Assembly (NCBI GenBank): GCA_003166855.1
Contig: PMUM01000083.1
Location: 1-32,478, forward strand
Origin: Acidobacteriaceae bacterium
GTDB lineage: Bacteria > Acidobacteriota > Terriglobia > Terriglobales > Acidobacteriaceae
Direction: 5' to 3'
Length of the DNA: 32,478 nucleotides
Shown here: in pieces, positions 1 to 9,395 of the stretch
Position numbering within the stretch: position 1 is the stretch's first letter
Layout: each line of letters starts with the position of its first letter
The notes under the pieces: model-generated
Seen by the model: only the letters and a program-made list of their open reading frames with translations
Told to the model about the DNA's origin: nothing
Databases searched by the model: none
Made by a program: the position numbers and the translations under genes

Positions 1-227
1 CTTTGAATGACGAGCCCTCCGCCAGCATGAGGATCAACTTGGCGCGAAACACGTATCCGGCCGGCAGAGCACGTGATTGAGCGATGCTGCTTAGATCTGA
101 ATGCTGTTGCTTGGTGAGCAAGATTTCGCTGCCAGTAACCATGACAGCTTTGATGCTAACAGTCTAGTAATGGTTACTCTGCGACAGGCCACTAGGTCAG
201 ATCATCGCCGTTCGGGAGAACACCTGG

Positions 228-1367
228 ATGATTCGTATTCCATTAGGCTGCGACCCCGAAACCAAGCAGCGTAATTATTACAACCGAACAGTTCATGGCT
301 CTCTTCGCCAGGCACAGAAGTTCCTAGGAAGAAAGATCGATGAACTGGGTGCCAGTATCGAGAGAGATGGCGCGAAGATTCGGTTGGATCAATATCTCGA
401 TCAGTGGCTCAAGACAATCAAATTGCGGATCTGCAGCAAGACATATGAAAGCTACGAGAGTCTGCTCGCAAAATACATCCGCCCATCACTAGGGAAAAAA
501 TCTTTGGTCGCAATTAGGCCGTTGGACGTCCAGGGGGTTTACGAACAAATGTCAGATCGCGGGCTTTCGCCAAGAACGGTGCAAGGGGCTCATTGGGTGC
601 TCAATGCGGCGTTCAGACAGGCATTGCAGTGGGAAATGATTTTAGAGGTGCCGACCAAAGGCATCAAACTACCCAGGATTCGAAGGCGCGAGATGCGGGT
701 ATTCAGCGTAGAGGAGACAAAGACCTTCTTGAAATTTGCGCTGCCCACGATGTACGGAACTTTGTTCGCCGTCGCCGTCACCACTGGAATGCGTCCCAGC
801 GAGTACATCGGCCTCAAGTGGCAGGACATTGACGGGGAACGCGGAACCGTCAGTGTGAAAAGAACGTTGCGAAAAGGGCCTACGGGACAGTGGGAATACG
901 GCGAGACAAAGCGGGCAGGTAGCCGACGACTGATCAGATTGCAGAACTGGGTCATCGCGAGGCTGAAACAACTCAGGGAGTTCCAGACGGCGCACCCGGT
1001 TGTCGATCCCGAAGAATGGCCGGAAGCCGTCGACCTGATCTTCGTGACGGAATTCGGAAGGCCAGTGAATGTGAATAGCCTGGTCTACAAGCATTTCAAG
1101 CCGATATTAAAGAGGGCCGGACTACCAGACATCAGGCTTTATGATCTGCGGCATACAGCGGCGACGTTGGCATTGACAGTCGGTATTTCGCCCAAGGTCG
1201 TATCGGAACAACTTGGGCACACGAGCGCCGCTTTCACTCTAGATGTTTATTCGCACGTGCTGCCACACATGCAGGATGATGCGGCAGCGAAAGTGGAGGC
1301 TGCACTGATGGGAAGTACATCAGGGATTAGAGGATTAGATGGGGGGCCCGTCGACTATTTCCGATAA
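228..1367 (+). CDS. Tyrosine-type phage integrase / site-specific recombinase
   Basis: 379 aa ORF. C-terminal catalytic signature TGMRPSE...LYDLRHTAATLALTVGISPKVVSEQLGHTSAAFTLDVYSHV (R...HxxR...GH...Y) and an N-terminal SAM-like core-binding region. Confidence 0.95.
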   Translation: MIRIPLGCDPETKQRNYYNRTVHGSLRQAQKFLGRKIDELGASIERDGAKIRLDQYLDQWLKTIKLRICSKTYESYESLLAKYIRPSLGKKSLVAIRPLDVQGVYEQMSDRGLSPRTVQGAHWVLNAAFRQALQWEMILEVPTKGIKLPRIRRREMRVFSVEETKTFLKFALPTMYGTLFAVAVTTGMRPSEYIGLKWQDIDGERGTVSVKRTLRKGPTGQWEYGETKRAGSRRLIRLQNWVIARLKQLREFQTAHPVVDPEEWPEAVDLIFVTEFGRPVNVNSLVYKHFKPILKRAGLPDIRLYDLRHTAATLALTVGISPKVVSEQLGHTSAAFTLDVYSHVLPHMQDDAAAKVEAALMGSTSGIRGLDGGPVDYFR

Positions 1368-1591
1368 ATACCGCGATCGAGCCCCTCAATCAACTGCGCA
1401 GCCCGCACGGCGAAGGTGTCACATATGCGAAGGAGAGTCGTAAGGGTGATGGGTCTGCCGGCCTCTATTTGCTGCCAGTGGCGAGCGGAGAAGCCAAATC
1501 CAATCATGTCTTCTTGGGTGAATCCTTTGGACTTGCGAAGCTTTTTTACGCGCTCTCCGAAAGCGCGAAAGAATTGTTTCTCATCGACCAA
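1355..1591 (-). CDS. Small XRE-family helix-turn-helix regulator (copy 1)
   Basis: 78 aa, TTG start at 1591. FGERVKKLRKSKGFTQEDMIGFGFSARHWQQIEAGRPITLTTLLRICDTF is a classic HTH_3 layout. Confidence 0.8.
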   Translation of the reverse strand: MVDEKQFFRAFGERVKKLRKSKGFTQEDMIGFGFSARHWQQIEAGRPITLTTLLRICDTFAVRAAQLIEGLDRGIYRK

Positions 1592-1621
1592 GCCTGTCTT
1601 TTAAGCGATTAACGGCTCGAT

Positions 1622-1641
1622 CACCACGAGCAGAATAGCTG
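1622..1641 (-). promoter_or_regulatory. Element A1 upstream of XRE copy 1
   Basis: CACCACGAGCAGAATAGCTG on the + strand; 19/20 identical to 1963-1982. Lies about 30 bp upstream of the start codon. Confidence 0.5.
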
Positions 1642-1689
1642 TATCAAAAGGAAATCTATTGTCTGGATGGTTCCGGGAAAGTCGCTCTT

Positions 1690-1929
1690 CTACTCGTCTA
1701 CCATCACGGGACGAGGGAGGCCGTGAACCAGTTCCGACAGGGGTACATCTAGAGCAACAGTAATTCGAAGAAGAGTCTTGATCGTGATGGGTCGTCCTTT
1801 TTCAATTTGTTGCCAGTGTCGCGCCGAGAACCCAAAAGAAATCATATCTTCCTGCGTATAGCGTCTCCTTTCCCGGAGAGCGCGAATCCGCATGCCCAAA
1901 GCTTCGAAGAATTTGCTCGCGTCTAGCAC
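1690..1929 (-). CDS. Small XRE-family helix-turn-helix regulator (copy 2, paralogue of copy 1)
   Basis: Track ORF is 1690..1968. A GTG at 1929 (VLDASKFFEALG...) aligns with copy 1 (MVDEKQFFRAFG...). Shared core QEDMISFGFSARHWQQIEKGRPITIKTLLRI. Confidence 0.8.
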   Translation of the reverse strand: MLDASKFFEALGMRIRALRERRRYTQEDMISFGFSARHWQQIEKGRPITIKTLLRITVALDVPLSELVHGLPRPVMVDE

Positions 1930-1962
1930 GTTGAACCCATTAAGAAGCGGCACGTGCAAAAA

Positions 1963-1982
1963 CACCACGAGCAGATTAGCTG
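1963..1982 (-). promoter_or_regulatory. Element A2 upstream of XRE copy 2
   Basis: CACCACGAGCAGATTAGCTG on the + strand. Same relative position (about 33 bp) upstream of the GTG start of copy 2. Confidence 0.5.
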
Positions 1983-2382
1983 GACAACGAAAAGAACAAG
2001 TGCTATATGTACGGGGAGATTAGCGCAAGATTAGAAAATCTCGTTAAGAATGGCGTCATGGTGACGGAGCGGAGAGAGGGTGAACGTAACGTTGCAGATG
2101 AGTTCATATCTGCCTATGGACGACTCACTGGACCGTTAGCAGGTAAGACTGAGTCCGCAAGCTCAAGGCAGAATTTGTAAGTAGTTGAAACTGAAACGTT
2201 TACGTGTGCTGCGATGTGTGCCAAATCGTGGGGCCGGTGAAGTGTGCCCAAAATCAGGCTCCGGAACCGGTAATCCAAAACGCCAGCAGGGAAGTGCTAA
2301 GTCTGGAAGATGGCCTTCCGACCACAAATCCAGGGCCGAGATCTCATGAATTCCTCTGCTGGGGCCCTTTTAGGGGGAGCCC

Positions 2383-3063
2383 ATGTCTTTATCCGATGAA
2401 GAACTGGCAGCCTTGTTCCTCTCCCCCTCTCGCCTTCAGAGCCTTAGTGACGAAGATCTCATGGCGGCGCTGCGCATGGGCTGCAACGATGCCCTGGCGG
2501 TGTTGTTTGAAAGACACAGCGCTCAGGTCTTCCGGATCGCCCGCGCAATCCTCCACGATGACGGGGAAGCAGAAGAGACGGTCCAGAAGGTGTTCCTGGA
2601 TATATTCCGGGCGGTCAACCAGTTCAACCCCGATCGCGGAACCTTCAAAACTTGGCTGCTTCAGTACGCTTACCACCGCAGCATCGATCGACGGCAGCAT
2701 CTCCAATCAAACCGGTTTTACAGTCGGGACGAACTGGACGACCTGATGCCGGCTGAACTGTTTAATGGGCCCGGCCATTTGCTATGCTTGCCTCCGCAGG
2801 AGGTTGCTTGTCTGGTGGAGCAGGTCCTTGCCACTCTGGAGTCGCGTCAGCGCCGGGTGATCGAGCTCACTTATTTCGAAGGCTTGACCGCAGAAGAGAT
2901 TGCCAAGAAGACGGGCGACTCAGCATCCTCGGTCCGCCACAATCTCTATCGCGGCCTGGCGAAGTTGAGGGATGTCCTGTTGGAAACTGGCAAGGCCAAG
3001 GGAAAACGGACGGCCGCCGAACCGGCGCTGAAAGGGAAGAGGATCCTCGTTGAATACCCATGA
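2383..3063 (+). CDS. RNA polymerase ECF-type sigma-70 factor
   Basis: Region 2: ALAVLFERHSAQVFRIARAILHDDGEAEETVQKVFLDIFRAVNQFNPDRGTFKTWLLQYAYHRSIDRRQ. Region 4: LESRQRRVIELTYFEGLTAEEIAKKTGDSASSVRHNLYRGLAKLRDVL. Confidence 0.9.
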   Translation: MSLSDEELAALFLSPSRLQSLSDEDLMAALRMGCNDALAVLFERHSAQVFRIARAILHDDGEAEETVQKVFLDIFRAVNQFNPDRGTFKTWLLQYAYHRSIDRRQHLQSNRFYSRDELDDLMPAELFNGPGHLLCLPPQEVACLVEQVLATLESRQRRVIELTYFEGLTAEEIAKKTGDSASSVRHNLYRGLAKLRDVLLETGKAKGKRTAAEPALKGKRILVEYP

Positions 3064-4267
3064 ACAATACGAGGAGCTGTGCGCACTGGCTGCTAGCGGG
3101 CAAGCCTCGCAGGATGAGTTAGCGGATCTAAGATCTCACCTCGAACTCTGTCCCAGCTGTCGCGCCACGACCTACGATTTTACGCAGATCAGTGCTCAGG
3201 CCCTTTCCCAGCTAGCAGCGAAGCATCTGCACTGTCAGATTCCCTCCGGAATGACGCAGAGATTTATGGCTCGGGCCCGGTCCGAGGGGATCGAGATGAC
3301 CCGCGAGAACGTGCCCCAGGCCCCGGCAGCAAATCGTCGTTGGTTTTTCGCGACTATCGGCGTCGCGGCCGCAGTTGTCCTGATCGGGGGTTTTCTGACC
3401 ATTGGCAGGCGGAAGTCAACTCCGGTAGCGGTTGACCGTCCGCCAGTTCCTGCCAACCAGATGGCCGTGCCTTCGTCTGGTACGGTTTCCGAAGATGGCG
3501 GAGCGGGGGACGCCCGACTCCAACAACAACTGGCAGCGGCCCGGTCAGAAATGAAGTTCATGTCGGCGACGATTCAGGAACAACGCGCCGAGATCGAATC
3601 CAAAAGGAAGGCGAGCGACGACTTAAATTCGCGCCTCACCGAAGCAGAGAAGGGAAGTGTAATCACTCAGTCTGAGCGAGCCCAGCGGGACGTTCGCATC
3701 GCGCAGCTTGAGACGGAGATAGAGAAAGCGAAGTCCGAAAAGAACGCGAGCGATACGACGCTTGTTCTCCAAGAGGCCGAGCTTCGTGAACTTCGAAAAC
3801 AAATCTCCGACGCAGCCGCAGCTCTGGGAGAACAACAGGAACTCGCTGAGAAGGGAAGTGACGTACGCGACCTCGTGGTCGCACGCAATCTCCACATCAT
3901 CGATGTGCATGACCGGGACGGGGACGGCAAGAGCCAGCGGGCCTTTGGCCGGATCTTCTACACGGAAGGGAAGTCCCTCATCTTTTATGCGTACGACCTG
4001 GCGGACCCGCGGAAACTGGAAGCCAAAGTGTCGTTTTACGTGTGGGGTGAACGGCTGGGTGCCGAAAAGCCTATCAGAAGCTTGGGCGTCTTCCACAACG
4101 ATGACGCGAGCGACGGACGATGGGTGCTGACGTTCGACGACCCTCAGATCTTGGCGCAGATCAATTCGGTTTTCGTGACCGTTGAGTCCGCTAAGAAGTC
4201 GATTAAGGAACCCGGAGGCAAGAGAATCTTGTTTGCGTTCCTGGGGGACAAGCCCAATCACCCGTGA
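3050..4267 (+). CDS. Putative zf-HC2 anti-sigma-like membrane protein with coiled coil and extra C-terminal domain
   Basis: Overlaps the sigma gene by 14 nt. N-terminal HLELCPSCRA zinc-finger-like motif, TM segment WFFATIGVAAAVVLIGGFLTIG, long coiled coil, then a about 120 aa beta-rich-looking C-terminal domain. Confidence 0.75.
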   Translation: MNTHEQYEELCALAASGQASQDELADLRSHLELCPSCRATTYDFTQISAQALSQLAAKHLHCQIPSGMTQRFMARARSEGIEMTRENVPQAPAANRRWFFATIGVAAAVVLIGGFLTIGRRKSTPVAVDRPPVPANQMAVPSSGTVSEDGGAGDARLQQQLAAARSEMKFMSATIQEQRAEIESKRKASDDLNSRLTEAEKGSVITQSERAQRDVRIAQLETEIEKAKSEKNASDTTLVLQEAELRELRKQISDAAAALGEQQELAEKGSDVRDLVVARNLHIIDVHDRDGDGKSQRAFGRIFYTEGKSLIFYAYDLADPRKLEAKVSFYVWGERLGAEKPIRSLGVFHNDDASDGRWVLTFDDPQILAQINSVFVTVESAKKSIKEPGGKRILFAFLGDKPNHP

Positions 4268-4361
4268 ATCGAATTCCATCTCCTGTCAGACTCGGTGTGC
4301 AGCTTCCTATAGAAGATGGATGCATTTCGCATCAACTGGTGGACTGAAAATCTGTCGCCGG

Positions 4362-5849
4362 TCATCGCTCGCGGGTAGGTTTGAAGATGACCCGTAATAC
4401 TCTCGAATTTTTCGCGTAATTTCCATGGGCGCCGGTGGGCCAGACAAAGAATGGGGGAATTTTGAAACCCGAATTTCGGACGTGATAATTCAAGACATTG
4501 ACACCCTCGATGTCTGGAACATCCCAGGAAAGCAAGTCGTCCGGGTCGCTCCAGGCCACGATCTGGGGCCCGGGAGACAAAGAAGGGCGGTGCTGCAGGA
4601 AAGCTTGCCTCATTAACAGCCAATGCTTGATGGAAACCGGCTTCGCGGTCTCGGGCGGCGTGCTGGCTGGCGGGTTCGTGGGTGGTTGGGTCGGAGCCGA
4701 GACCCGGGCAAGCTCTAAGAGTTCCACTTGGTTTGCGAGGAAGTAGAAGCCGGCGGTGTGCGCGGAAAAATAATCCACCGCATTTGTCTCTGCCGGAGAG
4801 ATCGCGAATTCCGCAAGTCCAGGGATTTGTGGACCGAGCCAGTCCGAATCAAGGGCGGCGAGCGAAAGATAACTACCGAGGCTGTGCGTAATGAAGTAGA
4901 ACTCAGGGCCGGCATCTTCCGGCTTCGCTGCCTTCGAATCGATACCCGCGGCTTCCAAGGACTTCACCAAAAGTTGGCGGATTCCGGCCGTCAAAATCTC
5001 CTGTACTGGCCCGAGAGCCATGACCGCATCGCCAAAACCCCAGTCCATCAGGTCGTTTTTCAGCGAGCGGTTGGCGAGTGTCGCATGGCGGGAGATATGG
5101 CCGAGTTCCGTTGCTTCGGCAGGCTCAATCCACCGATAGGCCAAATAGCGTCCCGGGTGATCAGTATCCGATTGGTTGCCCTTTGGAACCGCACAAATGT
5201 CCAACTGATCCTTAGACGGGCCAGTCAGCGCAGAGTCGCTAGGGATGAGCCATTTGCATTTCAGTGGATAGGCAATAGGCCACCAGTTGAGTTCGTCCAG
5301 CATGATCGGCGTATGACCGTTGCCGGCAAGCTCATAGCGGTCAATAAATGGCGCTGAGGCGTTCCAATCCTCGGTGGTTTTCCAAATCCGGGCCTGCATG
5401 TATGCGAGCTCCGGTGGAGCGTGATTTAGCGCAAACGGGCCGCTGTCGGCATAGACACGCCCCAAGCTGGTCACCGTACATTCGCCAAGATATTTGCAAA
5501 TACCCTGACGCAGGAGCGACGAGTCGCCCGCTCCCACCTGTTTGATGCCATGCATGTAAAGGATGTGGATGGGTGTCCTGCCTTTGACGGCCATCTCCTT
5601 GGCGCCGATGGTTTCCGACATCAAATGAGGATTACCGGCGTGGTCCGCGCTCTTGATCACATCGCCGATGGACTGCATTCGAGCGGGCGGGTGCCCTCCA
5701 GAGGCACTTTGCGACCACATCTGAGATGAAGCAAGGAGGAAAATTGCGACGGCGGTCGTGATCCTATTATTTTGAGGGTGTCTCACGCTCGGCACTCCAA
5801 GTCGAGATGGGGAGGTGGCGAAACTGTTTGGCATCTTCGGCTGCATCAC
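4362..5849 (-). CDS. Putative exported alpha/beta-hydrolase (lipase/esterase-like)
   Basis: 495 aa. Hydrophobic N-terminal segment ITTAVAIFLLASSQMWSQ; oxyanion-like ILYMHGIKQ; nucleophile elbow FITHSLGSYLSLAA; candidate Asp in AWSDPDDLLSW; candidate His in PTGAHGNY. GTG start overlaps the upstream stop (GTGA). Confidence 0.6.
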   Translation of the reverse strand: MMQPKMPNSFATSPSRLGVPSVRHPQNNRITTAVAIFLLASSQMWSQSASGGHPPARMQSIGDVIKSADHAGNPHLMSETIGAKEMAVKGRTPIHILYMHGIKQVGAGDSSLLRQGICKYLGECTVTSLGRVYADSGPFALNHAPPELAYMQARIWKTTEDWNASAPFIDRYELAGNGHTPIMLDELNWWPIAYPLKCKWLIPSDSALTGPSKDQLDICAVPKGNQSDTDHPGRYLAYRWIEPAEATELGHISRHATLANRSLKNDLMDWGFGDAVMALGPVQEILTAGIRQLLVKSLEAAGIDSKAAKPEDAGPEFYFITHSLGSYLSLAALDSDWLGPQIPGLAEFAISPAETNAVDYFSAHTAGFYFLANQVELLELARVSAPTQPPTNPPASTPPETAKPVSIKHWLLMRQAFLQHRPSLSPGPQIVAWSDPDDLLSWDVPDIEGVNVLNYHVRNSGFKIPPFFVWPTGAHGNYAKNSRVLRVIFKPTRER

Positions 5850-7408
5850 TCAAGAAAATAGTCGATGTAGGTATCCGTTGCGCGTATGCCTGCCTTGTTG
5901 GCTTTATCGCTGAGGCGCTCGTTCACGTCAGAGATGACCACCCTCTCGGCCGTCTTTTCCTTCAGGGCTTTGAGCAGCGCAGGCGCCGGCATCTCCCAAC
6001 CCTTCGTGCCCTGGTTCTTGGCCGTCGCTTCGTCGAGAGGAATAAACGCGACGAGATCATCGCGATTCATGAGTTCCAGCCCTCCCTTCTTCAAGGTGGC
6101 ATTGTGACTGCAATGGTGGCCGACTTTGTAAAAGACGGTGCGCCCAAGCAGTTCGAGAGCAGGCATCGGTTTTGCGCGCCCCGGAACGTCGAACCGCACG
6201 CGCTCCCACGATTGCCAGTTGCCCACCTGGGCATCACCGACGAACAGCAGCACTTCACCCTTTTTCACGAACTCGAATGCCAGCACAAGACTGGTGTTGT
6301 TGGTGTCGTTGTCGAGATCGAGCGCTAATTCACCGAAAGCTGCGACCCAGTCGTCTTCAATCTGCCGCCAAGACTGATTAGGATCGTCGTAAGTCTTGGA
6401 GACAAAGTCCTCAATGATGGCGAAGTAGGGGCTTGGGCCCGGCTGACCGAATTGATTCGGAGAACTGCGCGGAATCCTGTGCTCGTCGGAGAATGGGAAA
6501 TACCGCTCGCCATCTCCTGCCGTGGCTCCGGTAAGGGTGGCGACCGCCGCACCTAGCGCATCCATACCAGCATCCCCAATTGCCGCCAGGTGGTAAATCA
6601 GGTCCTGGCTCTTCATTTCCGCAGTCGCCTGGCTGGTCTTCAGTAGAATAGGGTCTTCGGGCGGGCCGAGTACATATACGCGGACCCCTTTAACGCCATC
6701 CAGTTCCAAAGGGTCGCAGCCAGGTTTCAGATACTCGATATTCTCAGCTGCTTTGCCCCGAAGCTTCAGATACTCGAGTGCCTCTGCAATTCTTCCAGCG
6801 CCGGTTGAGTCCTCGTCTTCGCTGAATCCAAGCACTTGTGCCACACCCTGCAAGGCTGGCGCTGCTGCTAAAGGACTTTTCAGGGCGGCCTGCAGCTTGG
6901 CGATGGCTTTCTTTCTAGCTTGTTTGATTGCTCTGATCTCTGGCTTGTTAAGATTCTCAGTCCAGCCCAACCACACGCCGCCGATGTCGAAGTCGTTGTT
7001 GAACACATCGCGGGCCTGGTTAAATCCCGAGAGGTGATCCTTGTGTTCGTGAGTCGCCACGACAAGATCCAGCTTTGCCTTGCCTCCGCCGTTTTCTGCT
7101 CGCACGGTGTCCCGAATATGTTCGACGATGCTTGTCATGAACTGCTTGTCCCGGCCCAAGGCGCCGCAGTCAATGAGCATGTGGAATGGGTGGTTGCCCT
7201 CACGCGGAAATGTGAGGAGAAAACAATCGCCCAGACCCTGTCGGTACATGCGCACGCGGACACGGAACTGTGTGGGGCTGCCTGCAACCGAAACAGGAGC
7301 TACTATGCCTTTACTCGGCTTGACCTTCGAACGAGTCTTCACTCTGACCTTGGCCTTCGCAGTCTTCTTCGCGACTTTCCCGGATTTCTTTGCTGCTACG
7401 CGTGGCAT
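5846..7408 (-). CDS. Metallo-beta-lactamase-fold hydrolase, ComEC/Rec2-like (MBL-2)
   Basis: Track ORF 5846..7477; likely ATG at 7408 (MPRVAAKKSGK...). FHMLIDCGALG; LDLVVATHEHKDHLSGF (HxHxDH); NTNNTSLVLAFEF...VLLFVGDAQ; KVGHHCSHN. Confidence 0.85.
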   Translation of the reverse strand: MPRVAAKKSGKVAKKTAKAKVRVKTRSKVKPSKGIVAPVSVAGSPTQFRVRVRMYRQGLGDCFLLTFPREGNHPFHMLIDCGALGRDKQFMTSIVEHIRDTVRAENGGGKAKLDLVVATHEHKDHLSGFNQARDVFNNDFDIGGVWLGWTENLNKPEIRAIKQARKKAIAKLQAALKSPLAAAPALQGVAQVLGFSEDEDSTGAGRIAEALEYLKLRGKAAENIEYLKPGCDPLELDGVKGVRVYVLGPPEDPILLKTSQATAEMKSQDLIYHLAAIGDAGMDALGAAVATLTGATAGDGERYFPFSDEHRIPRSSPNQFGQPGPSPYFAIIEDFVSKTYDDPNQSWRQIEDDWVAAFGELALDLDNDTNNTSLVLAFEFVKKGEVLLFVGDAQVGNWQSWERVRFDVPGRAKPMPALELLGRTVFYKVGHHCSHNATLKKGGLELMNRDDLVAFIPLDEATAKNQGTKGWEMPAPALLKALKEKTAERVVISDVNERLSDKANKAGIRATDTYIDYFLE

Positions 7409-7427
7409 GGTGTAATGACTCCAAAGA

Positions 7428-9359
7428 TCAAGCACCGCTGCTGTGAAGAGCGGCGAAAGGTTCGCGGATGCCGACAAAGTACGTTGAACCCAGTGAGGCC
7501 GTCAGAGATCGGCTTTCCTCAAACTCGATGGTACGAAGCAGTCGCTCCTGGTCGTGAAGTCCCTTGCGGATCACATAGGTCACTCGTTCCTCGTCGAGGT
7601 CGATTACCAGAACGCTGCCACAACGGATCGAGTGGGTCTGCCCATTGTGTTCCATCGTCTCGGTCTGCACCAGTGTGATGAACACCTGGTTGAGGGCGCG
7701 CCCATCCCCTCTCTGGCGCCGCGCCTCACGAATAGACTTGACGAAAAAGACCGGTGCGCCTCCGGAAAGCTTCACACCCGGAGGCGGCGAGAATCCAGAC
7801 AGCGCCAACCCCGTCAGTGTTTGAAGGATTAATGCCTTGATCACCTGGTTCTGTATCGCCGCGTGCAGGTCCGCCTGGATTCCCCGGCTCATACTCCATA
7901 TCGCCTCGCGGCTGGTCAGGTAACGCAATTTGTCCACGTGCGTGCGCAGGTGAATGTTCGAAATGAATAGCTTAAGCCTGTCTTCCATTTCCCCGGGAGC
8001 CAGCGTAGGATCCTCGCCCGGCCGCGTCCACCGCAGGCTGTCTTCTGAGAGCGTCCGCACATTGTTCGGATAGATTCCCCGGCGCCGGAACGCCTCGATG
8101 AACGCTACGCGGTAGCGATGCTGATCGTCGGGGAAGAGATCCATGTCAGAGGTGATGAGCGCACGCAGGTACTCACCGAAGGTCAAATCGACAGGCGGGC
8201 AGTAATCTAATGCGCGAATACATATGTTTAGGACATGGCCGGCAGATTTCGCGGCTTCCTGTGCCAATCGATTCGATAGATCGGGATGAAGTTCGCCCTG
8301 TGGAAGTACCCCAGTGCCTCCACTCGCAAGTCGGAGCAGATCACGCGACCGGTTTTGATAGATCGAAAGAAAAGCATCGAACACGGCCGCGACAAGAATG
8401 GCACCGCGCTCATGCACTTTCGTAGTACGGTCCAACTCCGCGGGATCCGGTGTCAAACGAACCCATTTCCCGATCGCCGGATCGTATTTGCCGATAGCGT
8501 CCCGCAAGGCCCCGTGCGTTCCCCGGGCATGCCCGACCTGAGCCGCCAACTGGGCCAGAAGATTTTCCGTGCGCAAGTCTCCTCGCGTCTTCGCGATCTG
8601 GTGCCTGAGCACCTCGGGGAAAGTGAAGTGCTGAAAGAGCGCCACGATATCCGCGAAGGCCTCGTGAAATGCCAAAACGTCTTGATTCGTAGGTTCCAAG
8701 AAATGTTCATGGAACCCATCGAGCAGAGCATGAGTCGTTTCGTGAGCGACGACGTCGTGGGAAAGACAAGTGAACACCATGCCGCCGGGAAACTGACCAG
8801 AGGTTCGATCCTCGGTCGCGGGAAAATAGCCGAAGAGAAGCGCTCCTTTGCGGCGACTGTAATAAGCGTTGGCCATCCGCAAAGCGTGCGGATAGATGCG
8901 TAGTCTGGGTACAAACTGATCCGTCAAGGGGGCGCCGCTTTCTCGATTATGTTGATCGGTCCAAAAAGCCTTCCGCCCCAGAGCGCGCTCGAACCGGTCG
9001 ATCGTCGTCATTGCGACCGCATAGGCCATTTGCTGATGAAACTGCGGGTTGCCTTCCGATGGTGCCAAGCCATTTTGAGCGAGGACTCGCTCATCGTTCA
9101 GATCGACAGGCGCGTAGAAGCAACCGCTCGGCGGGTCGTAGTCCACTACCTCGATGTATTCTCCGACCGGACCAGGAGAGACCTCTTCCCAGGGAATTTT
9201 GTAGGTGATCTCGCTGACCAGAGCGGTTTCGAGCTGAGTCGCCAAGGTCGGATCAAAACCGTAGCCACGCAACAAACGGTGCGTGGGCGCAAGAGGCTGC
9301 GAAGCCACGTGCCGCGCCGCCTCTGTGGTCCCCTGCTTCAGTTTGCTATTTATCGCCAT
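7428..9359 (-). CDS. Putative gluzincin-type zinc metallopeptidase
   Basis: 643 aa. DVVAHETTHALLDGFHEHFLEPTNQDVLAFHEAFADIVALFQHF: HExxH with a downstream Glu helix (HEAFAD) resembling M4-type NExxSD spacing. Confidence 0.7.
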   Translation of the reverse strand: MAINSKLKQGTTEAARHVASQPLAPTHRLLRGYGFDPTLATQLETALVSEITYKIPWEEVSPGPVGEYIEVVDYDPPSGCFYAPVDLNDERVLAQNGLAPSEGNPQFHQQMAYAVAMTTIDRFERALGRKAFWTDQHNRESGAPLTDQFVPRLRIYPHALRMANAYYSRRKGALLFGYFPATEDRTSGQFPGGMVFTCLSHDVVAHETTHALLDGFHEHFLEPTNQDVLAFHEAFADIVALFQHFTFPEVLRHQIAKTRGDLRTENLLAQLAAQVGHARGTHGALRDAIGKYDPAIGKWVRLTPDPAELDRTTKVHERGAILVAAVFDAFLSIYQNRSRDLLRLASGGTGVLPQGELHPDLSNRLAQEAAKSAGHVLNICIRALDYCPPVDLTFGEYLRALITSDMDLFPDDQHRYRVAFIEAFRRRGIYPNNVRTLSEDSLRWTRPGEDPTLAPGEMEDRLKLFISNIHLRTHVDKLRYLTSREAIWSMSRGIQADLHAAIQNQVIKALILQTLTGLALSGFSPPPGVKLSGGAPVFFVKSIREARRQRGDGRALNQVFITLVQTETMEHNGQTHSIRCGSVLVIDLDEERVTYVIRKGLHDQERLLRTIEFEESRSLTASLGSTYFVGIREPFAALHSSGA

Positions 9360-9395
9360 CGTTCCTCGTTAGAGATGAATCATAAGAGAGGGTAG

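Noticed and set aside
3623-4279. 218 aa minus ORF antisense to the anti-sigma-like gene
   Set aside because: High-GC mirror ORF; the plus strand has a coherent coiled-coil/TM/zinc-finger protein.
6920-7678. 252 aa plus ORF antisense to MBL-2 and the zinc protease
   Set aside because: Spans two well-supported minus genes and shows no domain-like motif.
8286-8903. 205 aa plus ORF
   Set aside because: Antisense to the HExxH protease core.
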